64,000 bases of DNA from an uncultured Lachnospiraceae bacterium (lineage in GTDB: Bacteria > Bacillota > Clostridia > Lachnospirales > Lachnospiraceae). Positions 40,401-44,460 of the stretch are shown here, piece after piece (position 1 is the stretch's first letter; each line of letters starts with the position of its first letter). The stretch covers positions 62,001-126,000 of the forward strand of contig CACXAT010000003.1 of NCBI GenBank assembly GCA_902765725.1, given 5' to 3'. Position numbers and translations under genes: made by a program. The notes beneath the pieces are model-generated. The model did not search any database. It saw only the letters and a list, made by a program, of their open reading frames with translations, and had not been told where the DNA came from.

Positions 40401-41804
40401 GACGGCAGCGTCAGCGTCGATGCGAAGGGCAGCACCGTCAACCTGAGAAGCGATCAGGATATGATGATCGACAGCATCAGCAGCGCGGACGGCACCGGAA
40501 GCGTCACGATCGACGCGGCCGGAAACATCACCGATGTAGCCGATGACGGCGATGGCACCACACCTGCATCACCCGCGATCGCAGCAGCGGATGTGAACCT
40601 GACAGCCGGCGGCACCGTCGGAGAGCAGGGCAATGCACTTGATACAAGCGCAGATACCCTGAGTATCCAGGCAGGATCGGATGTAAATGCAGCAAATGAC
40701 AAGGATGTAACAGCAGAAAGTATTGCATCCCAGAATGGAAGTGTTACACTGGCAGCAGACGGTAATGTCACAGTCGAGAGCATCAGCTCCCCGACGAGTG
40801 TAGACATCAAGGCAAACGGCAACGTGACCGGTAAGGGCACAGGACCGAACATCACCGCAGACAGCCTGAACATTGACACGACCGGAGCCGGAGATCCCGC
40901 AGGCAATATCTCGGGAGAAGGCGGCGCGAACGGCGATGCGCTGGCGACCAACGTCAACAACTTCAGCGCGAACGCCGGAAACATCACCATTGACAACAAC
41001 AATGGCGAAGACGGCAACCTGACCATCGGCAGCGTGACAGGCAAGGATGTGAGCATCACAACATCCGGAACCCTGACCGGATCCGATCAGTACGATCCGA
41101 ACATCACCGCCGACAACCTGACGACAACATCCGGCGGAGACACCAGCGGCCTGTCAGCAAACGTAACCGGCAAGGTAGACCAGACTTCGAAGACCGGAAG
41201 CATCAGCGGCAAGATCAACGGCGTTGAGTATACCAATAAGAACGCTGACGACATCGCGAACATGAACGCAGATGCAAACGTCCCGAAGAACCAGATCATC
41301 CTGGCCAAGGCAGTCGCATCCAAGAAGAAGGTAACTCTGAAGTGGACGGCAGCCGAAGGCGCGACAGGATACATCATCTACTGGAACGGCAAGGTTTACA
41401 AAGAAGTTACTTCCAACATCCTGAGCCTGGTAATGACCGGTCTCAAGAAGAAGAAGGTCTACAACTTCAGAATTGTTGCAGTGAGAAATGGAGTGGAGCT
41501 CGGCACCAGCCTTAAGAGCTACACCGGCATCCAGCTTAAGAAGGCACTTCCGAAGAAGGTCAAGGCGAAAGGCAAGTTCACCATCAAGCTGAAGAAGTCC
41601 AAGAAGCTGGCAGTATCAGTCATCAAGAAGGGTGCGGGCGCCCTGCTGAAGAAGGGCCGCCAGATCAGATTCCTGCTGAGCGAGAAAGGCATCATCAAGA
41701 TCAGCAAGGCAGGCAAGATCAAGGCTCTGAAAAAGGGCAAGGTAACCCTCTACAGCATCGCTGTGAACGGTGTCTGGAAGAAGACAGTAGTCACAGTCAA
41801 GTAA
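19464..41804 (+). CDS. Giant secreted repeat protein, LktA-like filamentous adhesin
   Basis: This single uninterrupted gene encodes 7,446 residues, with AAGGAGA before ATG 19464. Layout: signal peptide (1-29, ending GFISA); Ala/Pro/Val/Ser/Glu stalk (about 31-155); RTX-like Asp/Gly segment (about 351-412); beta-solenoid modules broken by acidic linkers; about eight domains resembling divergent InlB B-repeats (about 936-1008, 1066-1169, 1259-1357, 1361-1439, 1440-1530, 1550-1650, 2386-2468, 2489-2583); a helical insert (about 2136-2293); a long array of 53-55 residue repeats containing GGAAGVGVSVAVN-type cores (about 2930-4720); an amphipathic helical segment (about 5592-5650); a last solenoid (about 6920-7270); an Fn3-like domain (about 7275-7355) and a Lys-rich Ig-like (BIG_2-type) end. 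No LPXTG signal was seen. The repeat style recalls leukotoxin LktA-type adhesins of Fusobacterium. Role in adhesion or toxicity is inferred. Confidence 0.8.
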   Translation: MRQNRLKRVLLAVSMSAVLLLGTAGFISAEETAPEEAVVEQSAPAPAPVVSEPAPAPAPAPAPAPAPAPAPVVSEPAPAPAVSEPAPAVSEPAPAPAPAVSEPAQAVSEPAPAVSEPAPAASEPAPAVSEPAAQPAETVSGSAPEQPAPAAEAAVQAQDDTSGGSEGTGDPSGSGSEGEAESEAVPGAGDVDTSDTSKIPAGKAVLAENVTGGANTLEEPKEFTNATEDGKETDTKNAIQKAVDAALEAARTGAQDAELTITVEDGTYDGDITIKQDSEKPSVLKTLFILAKGAFTEPAEGGVIDKSTVSYTAGGGAKVNGNIFIDGINVVLAGLYYSLDKTLSVKNSTTTVYGTTEDDTVTIKSENGELIARTGDGADKISVTGKNEGSGGKSVTLDGGAGSDVYTVNTTVAGKAGQTANVSITDSDGGRLHYTGKIDGESASGSYDETTRSGSFTLVTKKDDANAGTLAVTTNGVNKFSDELSGKRTVELTEDNKNNTFDNYSFTDFTYSPINNLAELKLRVANGILNTLIISEEPDEDAVEIDESNDGKFTVGNVDAGKANLRIEGNQIELAGQISAENLIVKAEDTDGIRLPEQIVDKLDLGEDDTFSLFDFTTMAYINVKEGAKIKTAGDTQLTAASTQGSGIIPFSGANAVNVKIGNAIIDINGSIDAGGAVEAAATSKASMVATNDLLKKIYIPLAVDVAVNTARVTLNAGGSIIGTEDVKLTTNAELKMTTVATVGALPFSLAVAVPLNDSHVVVNGDVTSREGSITAEATGTMTAVTESAKESKADSEEDGDDDEEEEDTSSFQFGGFFAINVAIQDVDATVGESANLKAAKDITIHSVSKQEVTTNATSESGDADTQTETESKVSEIFGKVKNIVKTVKDFCSGKGKEGDGIDAKAYNYAVGLLNKALGRVTGSSGNTITSKATENGVLSVKTKEEVGNTVEIKVSPNKGYKLESLTYSYIPAGASKAVENTITAQDGKYTFVMPSAAVTLKAVFAEDPSATGDDDDYGVSDLFNDGGNQEGDGDNLGLEDLVNEGTSGTDSASGSGSPTDPVTEGTISIKNFESEEKTEGENPTSVGSILSDHEKANVGDMITLTINPADGYELEDGTLRAIYKNAAGKKIRYTIAKTSAGQYKFTMPEVKEGEELTFDASFKKKEPGKPERSNDPNAKTSSQVTGALAVSVVLNNNEAVIDTNGSIICGGKLSVTADASTKAESNANAAGVEPHEAKKDDKDKKDEGTSDKFEDEVYGEQIQGSVVIGTTTNGKVEFASQESTNTVAVRIVPDEGFKLKEGSLKAEVSTDRDGKIEKRTVELVRNENDEGVWYLPGDENKKLLARSFRILAEFEGIEYDVTKDSAIDSTKGTVTLSASKAKSGDKVTVTATPNEGQMVSAVYYLSEGHKTQVEKNSDGQYVFRLPAKSVTVLVQFDESGYPVYTAADSKGTINVSVARTGDNKSFVVTPADSSKTFKNISVTYGYSPLDFTTDSPEVDYSDTVGELESANIVISPGTATINIPAALLAEGMILIVSAALNDDDTAIPVTIDVATTAEDTDPHGTISTRGHVRNTDKLTLNVNPDKGYKADKVQLKFTYKNANGEDTEDVFDVEKNDSGEYVYDLSKVKGIWNATDIALVVSGKFIVEDAEEAGLNSSTSLGVAINVSVTNHSNLAIIRKGTIEAGSVEVTANSKAGDTPVTSVAKSAAGYSKGDIGAGGALTVHVASDKTKAFIMKNAKIKIADGGDLKVSAESEESFSSEADASKSKDTEAKSTGVGAGILVAVTGAEVVAAIEDDTQIEAVKKTVNEETGETTVEAGSLKDVTVTAKQKAKDTSTSSAGSAGGTSVSPALNVHVSGIRTEAYIGKAPVTAPQQTIVAAGDVTISAESDITREVGTNAAAAGGSVGVGIAPVVTVFNDSTRAKMMRGSKSKNLKVNAKGMSTVKSTARSGSKGAPGKKKESSSDDDSSDGDGGSEKGDSDKQVDKNLDGAAKIAGSTGMSNISPDIISNKRANRQTAETSEGNLQVAAAFNLSIFSNVVESYIAGDFTSQTDEDIEVTSVQQLTVEVIANASATGSKTGVGAAVALNIASYDNLAHVDQAALKAGGNITVKASLPEEEKDDDDDKDKEKEEEEKKKEYDFTKAEGVKEFIKDKTVEYMKKAAEAMKLYDIAFNDTLKKHLDSLLEELAEDLTNKPLEILIKDTPLEKYDLKKLKEKDFDTYKDLVVQQITKNVYSALKDNSKELWEKIKEKGKEFLDADNWKEYGARTVSTIMIDCLADWITVKKEDEAPANTFKTEAVAGAGASDVGVAGSIAIAVVNGDVKAYVDSAQKEVTADGEIVIDARNNTRQDTTATAAVTDDGSGDKNLSDKDSRSGSENDQEEQTIDKKVVVAGTKGGKPEVKISGSTVTVRINPMEGYEIDQIKVFTTKGEKTVSTTANADKSEYTFTLPTLKEGETVTVKVTYKEVPRTINASIVDPSQTSEYDYENPDRSKVTFTTPSETSEKEKTSKSKWGDKVTVHVTPAQGYRLKEGSLKFKYTVDGTEHESKIVTAENAANGLYSFYMPNADVTVYAEFEQDPNASEEEEAKSKNGKTVGVGAAFALDIINLDVEAGIGEGRTVKGKSVDITSTSELNRVTASVAGTDPLSNDEDDDAGDPKDVSVDASLSIGITLNDVKAYVGKGTTITTTGIKAQPAEGTADGDTSASDDSEEEEKPDTAGDFNLLATERNKSVAQSSAFAVGGQTAVGATVVLNIADSDVNVVLDGTVTATGDATLKAYTYDEDDSTAFASAMGADVARYLSKIKTTISDGEEKINKFLSGEMFKNGEAETKKGNEENKTATKINDKLNENKNNSSQSSNPDDRQPVNNNLSTSSNILNSQNVSTESTGDGSKLGEAADKANSLVSGGSGSDVTGGQGSPAQTKKSDSKPIQAAAALGINITNHVAKTEINGNVSARKLIIMADNDANYTTTGTGVSMTIGKAETSVALGIGIAVNNDKALVIIKDGIQTDHVVLVGTEEVKIASELSQNMDGEYKGLLGVQSLAGSVSGSAKTAIAGAISVLTSRAQTKTIVGSWTEIRGGEKNEEAVSVTAEDKSKLAVRAGGVMIAAHGAKQGVGASFAFIYGYNVVTAQLKDNVSITGKSLDLHAQKQSVSMDDFEVAFGVDKIITRSEEDIDKDDQGIIHLKRSGSGTDAKYEVAVNTSTDRIMDAVKLLNFLSSVNLYVESISGAVSTGRGDFTVAGSFAMAFLFDEVLSSIGDSVKINLSGEMKNDASSETNVRVIAGGLSVSNSNTGVGAVLSFLYDEDEVRSEVGSGADIKTGGNYHQSASSTTDILDITVAGAATGSSGEATVGANIGAVVLLTKAEAQVKDSAAIKADGNLDILSSQDNDTVLVAASVALTMGGIAGAGTLNVTVSDSEANVDVGDGVTLTSGKDMSLKADTAERLISVLASASASNGKQAASGVVSVLVDNAQTQVVLGKVKATADGNVTITADSTTRLYQINAAISVGNTAAVGAAVVVNVLGRKVLVNVASGAQITATKGSVLMQTTGDEKVLLVLGSAAASTNNSATGLIPVIVSNSKVQTLAGMNEADGEYKGGTQENHLKVTAGDSIGVIADLTSNVVIVAGGIAVGSNGVGVNLDTAVFRNTIDSIIGDWAELVAGGITAAQGMATGIQTPNREERRHGVIISAKGREDITLVSVAAAGGLENAASGVVNTLVVSNKTNAAAREHVTMTAKAVSGTSDDDCSHPEVTVEADDDTDLVNVAGALSAAGNVGVGATVVVNVFSKEVNATAADSVVINTPGDVNVTATSDDDVVLFALGLGASGTVGVAASANALVFQNKTHAVFGETIGSENSRVRNVTVKADTDSLMVNVAAVVAGAGSAAVGAAAIVTYFYSETLSYVKANSRIYASGKVNIEADSKELVTGDGLGIAGGGAAGVGGMLDVVVTKVTTKAYTEENVTIDTNGAEGDVTVIADDDYDLIAIVGTIAGGGAAGVAVSGLVTVSYNTVTAEIGQSNTIKAGRDILVNASSDRLVQGYTLTVGGGGAAGVAASVIVIVAGSLLSKDAHNAIYVTDGDNKSVDPQKQTDAAFTQGNQSAINGYKPKENMSDLLASDGSSAQGTANNGGINYDEYGQDKNNGGSGNMNDDTYDSVSDGIKRDGEKKSAVVDGVALEDATTAHVTTGSSLTAGRDVKVTSSDMLSSYVVSGNVAVGGAAGVGVGVSVAILYSNVQAIVDEYVTIKAQGDVVVKAESGAKETEKPELEFTGSKDDNGNTQKLSTGDAEKELKKQDSGNSAAQSDTSTILLIGVTAAGGGAAGVSVTAASLNLMNRTQARMSGTITGAANVDVAGRTEYGTVLTATISAAVGGAAGVAVPVAVTYAESDTDASIADSARISNVTGQIHVNAGGVTNATSIVGSVAGAGVAGVSGSVSVAVNRSDFQASIGPEAVIDSPNADVLVDAELKADARTIIASAAVGGAAGVGVSVSVAVNRPTLKAYIGSEPASEDADARLDDSAAQSGTVTGSVKAHNVTVDSRLTGETNVFGVNLAGGAFAGVNGAVALGFNKAENMASIKGANIDASGDITVYAGMKGDTTVTSTALTGGFVGVGSNVGLARIESTNMALIDTRGGSVSALGSIKVDAAGTEDGTPYDTEALTTVISGTAGLYAAAINFAVALNEARNVAAAGGAGGKLGAGADLDVKADGRTKAYGIIINGSAGVVTSNIANASAELKSRQIAEVFGETSVTAGNLNVISTQNQNGTKGNPIILTFENADEDGSNKRTENKTITPVTMAESYIFSATAGLASDDVNKADAVADASSYAKAQVKDLKVTGSINVSNTADSYAKAGAENVSATLVSFGTMVGTSSAKGGFGAVLETSGSVEAGGSITVTNTWNGKADVNVTPSAGGVKFGSSEDNSANAVVDTTAVAAIKGTGSVTAGGDVRVENKSQDVKAYAKINGVEFKAEGISVASNVSNAHVTATQTTYISGVSVTSTDGSVYVTGDLKPVSLAQTGASGGAEVTLVGLKVTSVNADTASTNEAYIRNAVVNAKKGKVVVNASTDSTTTAEALAPLFEASLESLAVIVVNTNSNDVVISCIDADDGMTSDVTAMRVDVLATSKETVTAIGKLPLMKVGMDMANAVVLTGTAAKVTESSTEGKVTKAYIGRNAKVMALGSDESNDMHSVNVKADSDVTLKTELPLTIQLSGRHLGVYYVSTYVGRTDTQAYIGGDVESFMDINVKASDVITENSDIEVYNVSLIGGDLSWSTNKVESQNVRAYILDNAKLLAWGDINVLAYSDLNLESGIKMGSLSLMSAGLLQAKNEISERNVFAQVGDNVTMVSQQGNITVKAFAEDTISTNSTGVSASFADLIGGDPESYIIYNGDIKTTVGNKSKIEAVYGTVDILSDLNSDLYASAFRKAASVVSGNKSVADIQSKVKVHTEINKDGADQTRIVGRITTIGSYISDQLIHAYALSETAAAGSKTQAYATINADNDLDTIIGNAWVAGTEILNLESIIEKQKLWAETYAEIVGATGKVYAHSTVDGANHVDITTTDKAELAGTVINVIADAPELEKSTISRDGTAIANTIVQKVWTKVKNVVEKVVRKVSKIPIIGWFVKWVTEKVIEWIDVLVEVVLYSDAEVYKKGTYTSSGNVDLNGKIHVGGGAAGIFVDIFGDLLDNISVSTSGLDADLKDQAYTVEDGKVILKGIYNDDQGTLNVHAGKGSITGKVTTYTNGSLPEATITNHTDFDLVLKNLTLVNTQVPAPVVRLLADGSQTFTDDKDTETAEGTESLDYGTYGEHIPQLRIVSEKGGDIIFDSDKENGGMEYADVAEGNVYIVMNGGSLLTANGAYLAANTLYIGEGTGTDGSLLAGPDQIGNSKEDPFQVYVFDIDAYAGLENVAAPIAARPSDIKAHAAGDIFLALTPVKEWMTRADYESVPAEGEVRTNLNLAEIIGGTDSTVYVNVLAAKKTCANRSDLAEEYVISIPRSAMEFLTADRSGAELTEVQICDADGQPTSFWLTADGKLLNKDAAVTFNADTYLTGENENYDTYHLPNGTVVITDKTGKLAYITTEKGEAYDLSGYQITEVDGNVTITVVSTNADASEWSQKITFKDGKAWMEIGVNGATTYIETSGFSEDGFGWNLPNGVKIYFKQVFIDEETSTVNPGTAIRTETDANGKTVSYIALENLDANRSFWHVVKVTEQSGSYTFQEGYVYSKTALTEKTVVFYQSLDDAKLAVQTVTSSLKSIVERVLGRTLTAEGASTAYVANAVSTAVADSYKGYLTDNLKVSVSTTVSGSEEQYRPNGSGGQTLTGYKTIWSINVTLLADEGETVVLRDLADVYNSTVSQKAVGGPETMVAEAAGTKDAASETVISNADGSVYFKKNYAGNWVAYVKPGSGKTVYSFDMNPTVDGWYAAAAPSGNGKRKQAYDNNLKDVFITLDGSTQAMLKQSAEGAIDGDNLNGGYVKLNGAVRFVDSKDHTDKGILLVGGHIVAVFPDGHFGYVAGDGLNQEGTDKSNASITISPEMRPRTYYDENGNLQEVKDAAGNTIYDVQFREEGAVRADGSRTYKYRITRSDGSAYTGELYAEGYSSAFTVTDGIIELTDAEAAALVEGAYSVNINEVGWAQRFIGDNVRLQLGIAPMYTYARDIIVVAPVQGTNGALLHFTQQCDEFKARRDSNGLAILDRYTRIVDAYAKESSYVKDQIKDLEQGTILFLSEDGTIAAYLAPDGSFRVYDGTRTQNDAADGERVYADYSVGDDGKLDVTLSKNSSTNFMEVAHGTDSSNNDNVLTSVYGLHTEGEDLHNGYNYKEAHYFGYSADGTLIELVREDRYFDYDEDGSLRKIDDAAAALETGFALKNDRNVLMTIIDNVKEDTSGQKGLAVYVMYDNTALDSEGNVSGVTSENRREYEDLNEEVNTNIGTVEADDFTLDADSNVTGGTIETTGDTDITASGNVGTADQALTVNADGSVSVDAKGSTVNLRSDQDMMIDSISSADGTGSVTIDAAGNITDVADDGDGTTPASPAIAAADVNLTAGGTVGEQGNALDTSADTLSIQAGSDVNAANDKDVTAESIASQNGSVTLAADGNVTVESISSPTSVDIKANGNVTGKGTGPNITADSLNIDTTGAGDPAGNISGEGGANGDALATNVNNFSANAGNITIDNNNGEDGNLTIGSVTGKDVSITTSGTLTGSDQYDPNITADNLTTTSGGDTSGLSANVTGKVDQTSKTGSISGKINGVEYTNKNADDIANMNADANVPKNQIILAKAVASKKKVTLKWTAAEGATGYIIYWNGKVYKEVTSNILSLVMTGLKKKKVYNFRIVAVRNGVELGTSLKSYTGIQLKKALPKKVKAKGKFTIKLKKSKKLAVSVIKKGAGALLKKGRQIRFLLSEKGIIKISKAGKIKALKKGKVTLYSIAVNGVWKKTVVTVK
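19590..19870 (+). repeat. In-frame tandem repeats coding the VSEPAPA stalk
   Basis: A 21-base unit, GTGTCCGAACCGGCTCCGGC plus one base, recurs about seven times between 19740 and 19865. Before it come imperfect CCGGCTCCAGC-type runs coding APAP. Each unit is a multiple of three, so slippage would change stalk length without breaking the frame. Confidence 0.8.
31270..33170 (+). repeat. Core block of 53-55 residue solenoid repeats
   Basis: Gly/Ala-rich cores such as GGGAAGVGG (near 31280), GGGAAGVAVS (31452), GGGGAAGVAAS (31612), VGGAAGVGVGVSVA (32115), GGGAAGVSV (32420), VGGAAGVAVPVAV (32580), AGVAGVSGSVSVAVN (32745) and VGGAAGVGVSVSVAVN (32910) recur. The closest neighbours are spaced about 160-170 bases apart. 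Longer gaps hold Asn/Asp-rich inserts. Similar but more diverged units extend upstream to about 28250. Confidence 0.75.
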
Positions 41805-41820
41805 CAAGGTTTTACGTAGA

Positions 41821-41860
41821 AAAGTACGCCGCGCGGCCTCGTGCCGCGCAGGCGTACTTT
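41821..41860 (+). terminator. Long stem-loop after the giant gene
   Basis: AAAGTACGCCGCGCGGC (41821-41837) pairs with GCCGCGC (41843-41849) and GGCGTACTTT (41851-41860) with one bulged A. The 17-pair stem has a 5-base loop. No T-run follows, and the next gene starts 33 bases later, so it is more likely a message-stabilising or partial-terminator hairpin between the two surface-protein genes. Confidence 0.7.
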
Positions 41861-41893
41861 GCCCGGCTTATAGAAGCGGGCTGGAGAGTATAG

Positions 41894-44428
41894 ATGAAGA
41901 TGAGGATTAAGAAGTACATGGCTCTTGCCGCAGCAGCAATGCTGGCACTGGCATCTCCTGCGCAGAGCGTCCTGTCGGAGGAGGCCTCCGTAGAACAGAT
42001 CCTGGCTGAACTGGACAGGATCCAGGCCGAAGAAGCACCGGAAGAAGCTCCGGTCCAGACACCGGCCCCGGCACCAGAGGCAGCACCGGCTCCGGCAGCG
42101 ACACCGGCTCCGGCGCCAGAAGCAGCCCCGGCCCCGCAGCCGGAAGCAGCACCGGCACCTGAAGTCATTCAGACCCCGGCCCCGGAAGCAGCTCCGGCAG
42201 CAGAAGAGGTGCAGGCGCCGCAGTCAGAGGCAGCCCCGGCAGAAGAAACTGTGCAGGCGCCGCAGTCAGAGGCAGCCCCGGCAGAAGAAACTGTGCAGGC
42301 GCCGCAGTCAGAAGCAGCCCCGGCAGCAGAAGCTGTCCAGACCACGCAGTCAGAGGCCACTCCGGCATCAGAAGAGGTCGCTCCGGCATCAGAAGAGGCG
42401 GCAGAGGCTTCATCAGAAGCGCAGGAAGCTGTCCCGGAAGAGATGCTTGAAGCTGCCGAGACAGAGACGGAAGCGCTGGAAGCCGCAGGGGATGAGGAGA
42501 AGGAAGAATCCTGGACCTACATCCTGCAAAAGACTGAACTTGGAACTCCGGCACTGGCAGGACCCTACACGCTCGGAGAAGCGATCTCATGCTGCGCTCC
42601 GGATGTGACCTATACGATCCAGGTGATCCACACCGTTCCCGGACAGGAGGATCAGGTCACCACGCGCACGGAGACCAGGCCCGCCGCAGGCAGCTGGGAA
42701 TACAGCGTCGGTTCAGCCGGCCCCTGGAATGCTCTGACAACCGTGCCGGATGACAAGAGCGAGGTCTATGCCAGGTTTGTCATGCCGGAAGGAACCCTCA
42801 GCTTCGAAGGAGAGGACGGAACCTCCCAGACGATTGTGTATTCGCAGATGGAGTCAGATCCGGTGGTGCTGAACCGCAGATATCCGCAGCTCTTCACACC
42901 AACCATCGCCCAGAACGCCAATACTGCCGACTATTCCTTCAGCGTGGAGGGATGGCCGGGAACCAGCGTAACCCTCACACTGGTGAACTCAGCAGGAAGC
43001 ATGATCGGTTCTGCAGGCATCACGATCTCCGATCTTCCGGCTTCGAAGAATGTGATCAATCATTTCTTCAGTTCGGACTGGTCCGTGAATCTGTTCGGGC
43101 TGAGCGATGGCGACTTCAATCAGAGGGTGCGTCTGCAGGTAACGCAGAATCCGGTCAGCGGAGACGCGATCCAGCCCTGCGCGCCATTTTATTCAAATGA
43201 ACTCTTCCTGGTTGTCCCGGTTTCCGGAACGGTCAGCCTGCCGGCAGTGATCCACGCAGGAGACGAGGTATCCGTAGATCTGAGCCAGCTGCACAATCCC
43301 TGCAATCTCGGCCTGTATTATCAGTGGTATCTGGGATCGGGGGACAGTGCCAGGACGGTCAGCGGAGCAGCTGCCCGCAGCTACACCGTATCGATCGAAG
43401 ATCTGGCCGCTTCCGGCGGCAAGGTACTCAGCTGCAGCGTGACCGATGTGCTGGGTAAGACCCTGCACACCCAGGAAGTCACCGTCCTTCCGCTGGATCT
43501 GTCCAGGGCAGAGGTGGACTGGGACGATGAAGCCGTATATACTGGAAGCAAGGAATTCCCGTCCGGGATCAGCGTATCCGTCGGCTCCTATGAGGTTCCC
43601 GAAACCATGTGGAAGGTCGCGAAGGTGCGCGGCAAAAACTGCGTCAACGTCGGCAGCGCATGGCTGCAGATCAAGGGCATCGGCGAATACGTGACCGGAT
43701 CGGTGACGGCAGAATACAAGATCCAGGGAAGCGCAGCACCGAAGAAGGAGCAGCCGAAGGCAGCGCCAAAGGCTCAGGCACAGGATCTCACAGTGACCGA
43801 TTCCCTGGGACAGGCGAAGCGGTACGAAGTGCATGTGATCGAAGAGGCGGCAGACGCAGCAGCCCAGGCCTCGGAGGGACAGACAGAAGATGCCGTTCAG
43901 ACCGTGCGCGTCTATGAGATCAGTACCTTTGATGACAGCACGAGAGAAGGCGAGACCGTCTACTCCCAGAGAAACCTGCTGATCACCAGTGATATGATCC
44001 GCAAGGCGAAGGAAGCAGGATGCAGTTCCATCCGGCTTCGCGTCGGCAGCGGCGGGATCGACCTGGCCGTCGACGAACTGACGAAGGATCGCTACGTAGT
44101 GCGCCTGGCTCCGGAGGACGGAAGCGGCGTGACAGAAGATGAGAGCAGAATCCTCGGACAGTATCATCCCCAGGGAGAGATGTACCGCGTCTCGGTACAG
44201 GCTCAGAACGCACAGGGCGAGACGGCTGATGTGCTCGACACCATGCTGAAGGCGAAGGCGATTCTCTACGGAGAACACGCAGACAATATCCAGATCCTGC
44301 TGGTTGCCTACGGCAGTCTGGAGCCGGCGGTCAATGACACCACCCAGAGAAAGAGCGGCAGCACCACCTGCCTGTCTGCAGGCATCTATCAGCGGAGCCT
44401 GTTTACCGGAACCGCAGTCGAAGGGTGA
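41894..44428 (+). CDS. Secreted protein with Ala/Pro/Glu-rich stalk and Ig-like region
   Basis: This 844-residue protein is not assigned to a named family. It begins with a signal peptide (KKYMALAAAAMLALASPAQS), followed by a long Ala/Pro/Glu/Gln stalk (about residues 33-195) that includes 14-residue tandem repeats of AAPAEETVQAPQSE. The stalk style matches that of the giant neighbour. The rest is strand-rich; SGTVSLPAVIHAGDEVSVDL followed by YYQWYLGSGD resembles an Ig-like fold near residues 445-500. Near the end is an Ala/Lys/Gln linker and a globular region with LRVGSGGIDLAVDEL. No sortase motif or catalytic signature was seen. It starts 89 bases after the giant gene, behind a hairpin, and may be its partner at the surface. 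Confidence 0.65.
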   Translation: MKMRIKKYMALAAAAMLALASPAQSVLSEEASVEQILAELDRIQAEEAPEEAPVQTPAPAPEAAPAPAATPAPAPEAAPAPQPEAAPAPEVIQTPAPEAAPAAEEVQAPQSEAAPAEETVQAPQSEAAPAEETVQAPQSEAAPAAEAVQTTQSEATPASEEVAPASEEAAEASSEAQEAVPEEMLEAAETETEALEAAGDEEKEESWTYILQKTELGTPALAGPYTLGEAISCCAPDVTYTIQVIHTVPGQEDQVTTRTETRPAAGSWEYSVGSAGPWNALTTVPDDKSEVYARFVMPEGTLSFEGEDGTSQTIVYSQMESDPVVLNRRYPQLFTPTIAQNANTADYSFSVEGWPGTSVTLTLVNSAGSMIGSAGITISDLPASKNVINHFFSSDWSVNLFGLSDGDFNQRVRLQVTQNPVSGDAIQPCAPFYSNELFLVVPVSGTVSLPAVIHAGDEVSVDLSQLHNPCNLGLYYQWYLGSGDSARTVSGAAARSYTVSIEDLAASGGKVLSCSVTDVLGKTLHTQEVTVLPLDLSRAEVDWDDEAVYTGSKEFPSGISVSVGSYEVPETMWKVAKVRGKNCVNVGSAWLQIKGIGEYVTGSVTAEYKIQGSAAPKKEQPKAAPKAQAQDLTVTDSLGQAKRYEVHVIEEAADAAAQASEGQTEDAVQTVRVYEISTFDDSTREGETVYSQRNLLITSDMIRKAKEAGCSSIRLRVGSGGIDLAVDELTKDRYVVRLAPEDGSGVTEDESRILGQYHPQGEMYRVSVQAQNAQGETADVLDTMLKAKAILYGEHADNIQILLVAYGSLEPAVNDTTQRKSGSTTCLSAGIYQRSLFTGTAVEG
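42197..42364 (+). repeat. 42-base tandem repeats in the second stalk gene
   Basis: Four units of 42 bases start at 42197, 42239, 42281 and 42323. The middle copies are almost identical and the outer ones diverged. They code 14-residue AAPAEETVQAPQSE-type repeats, so copy-number change keeps the frame. Confidence 0.8.
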
Positions 44429-44460
44429 GACAAGGCAGCACCTGAAAAGGAGGATTCAAT

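Noticed and set aside
41700..41804. Sortase anchor at the end of the giant protein
   Set aside because: The C-terminus has a Lys-rich Ig-like domain with no LPXTG-like motif and no terminal hydrophobic span.
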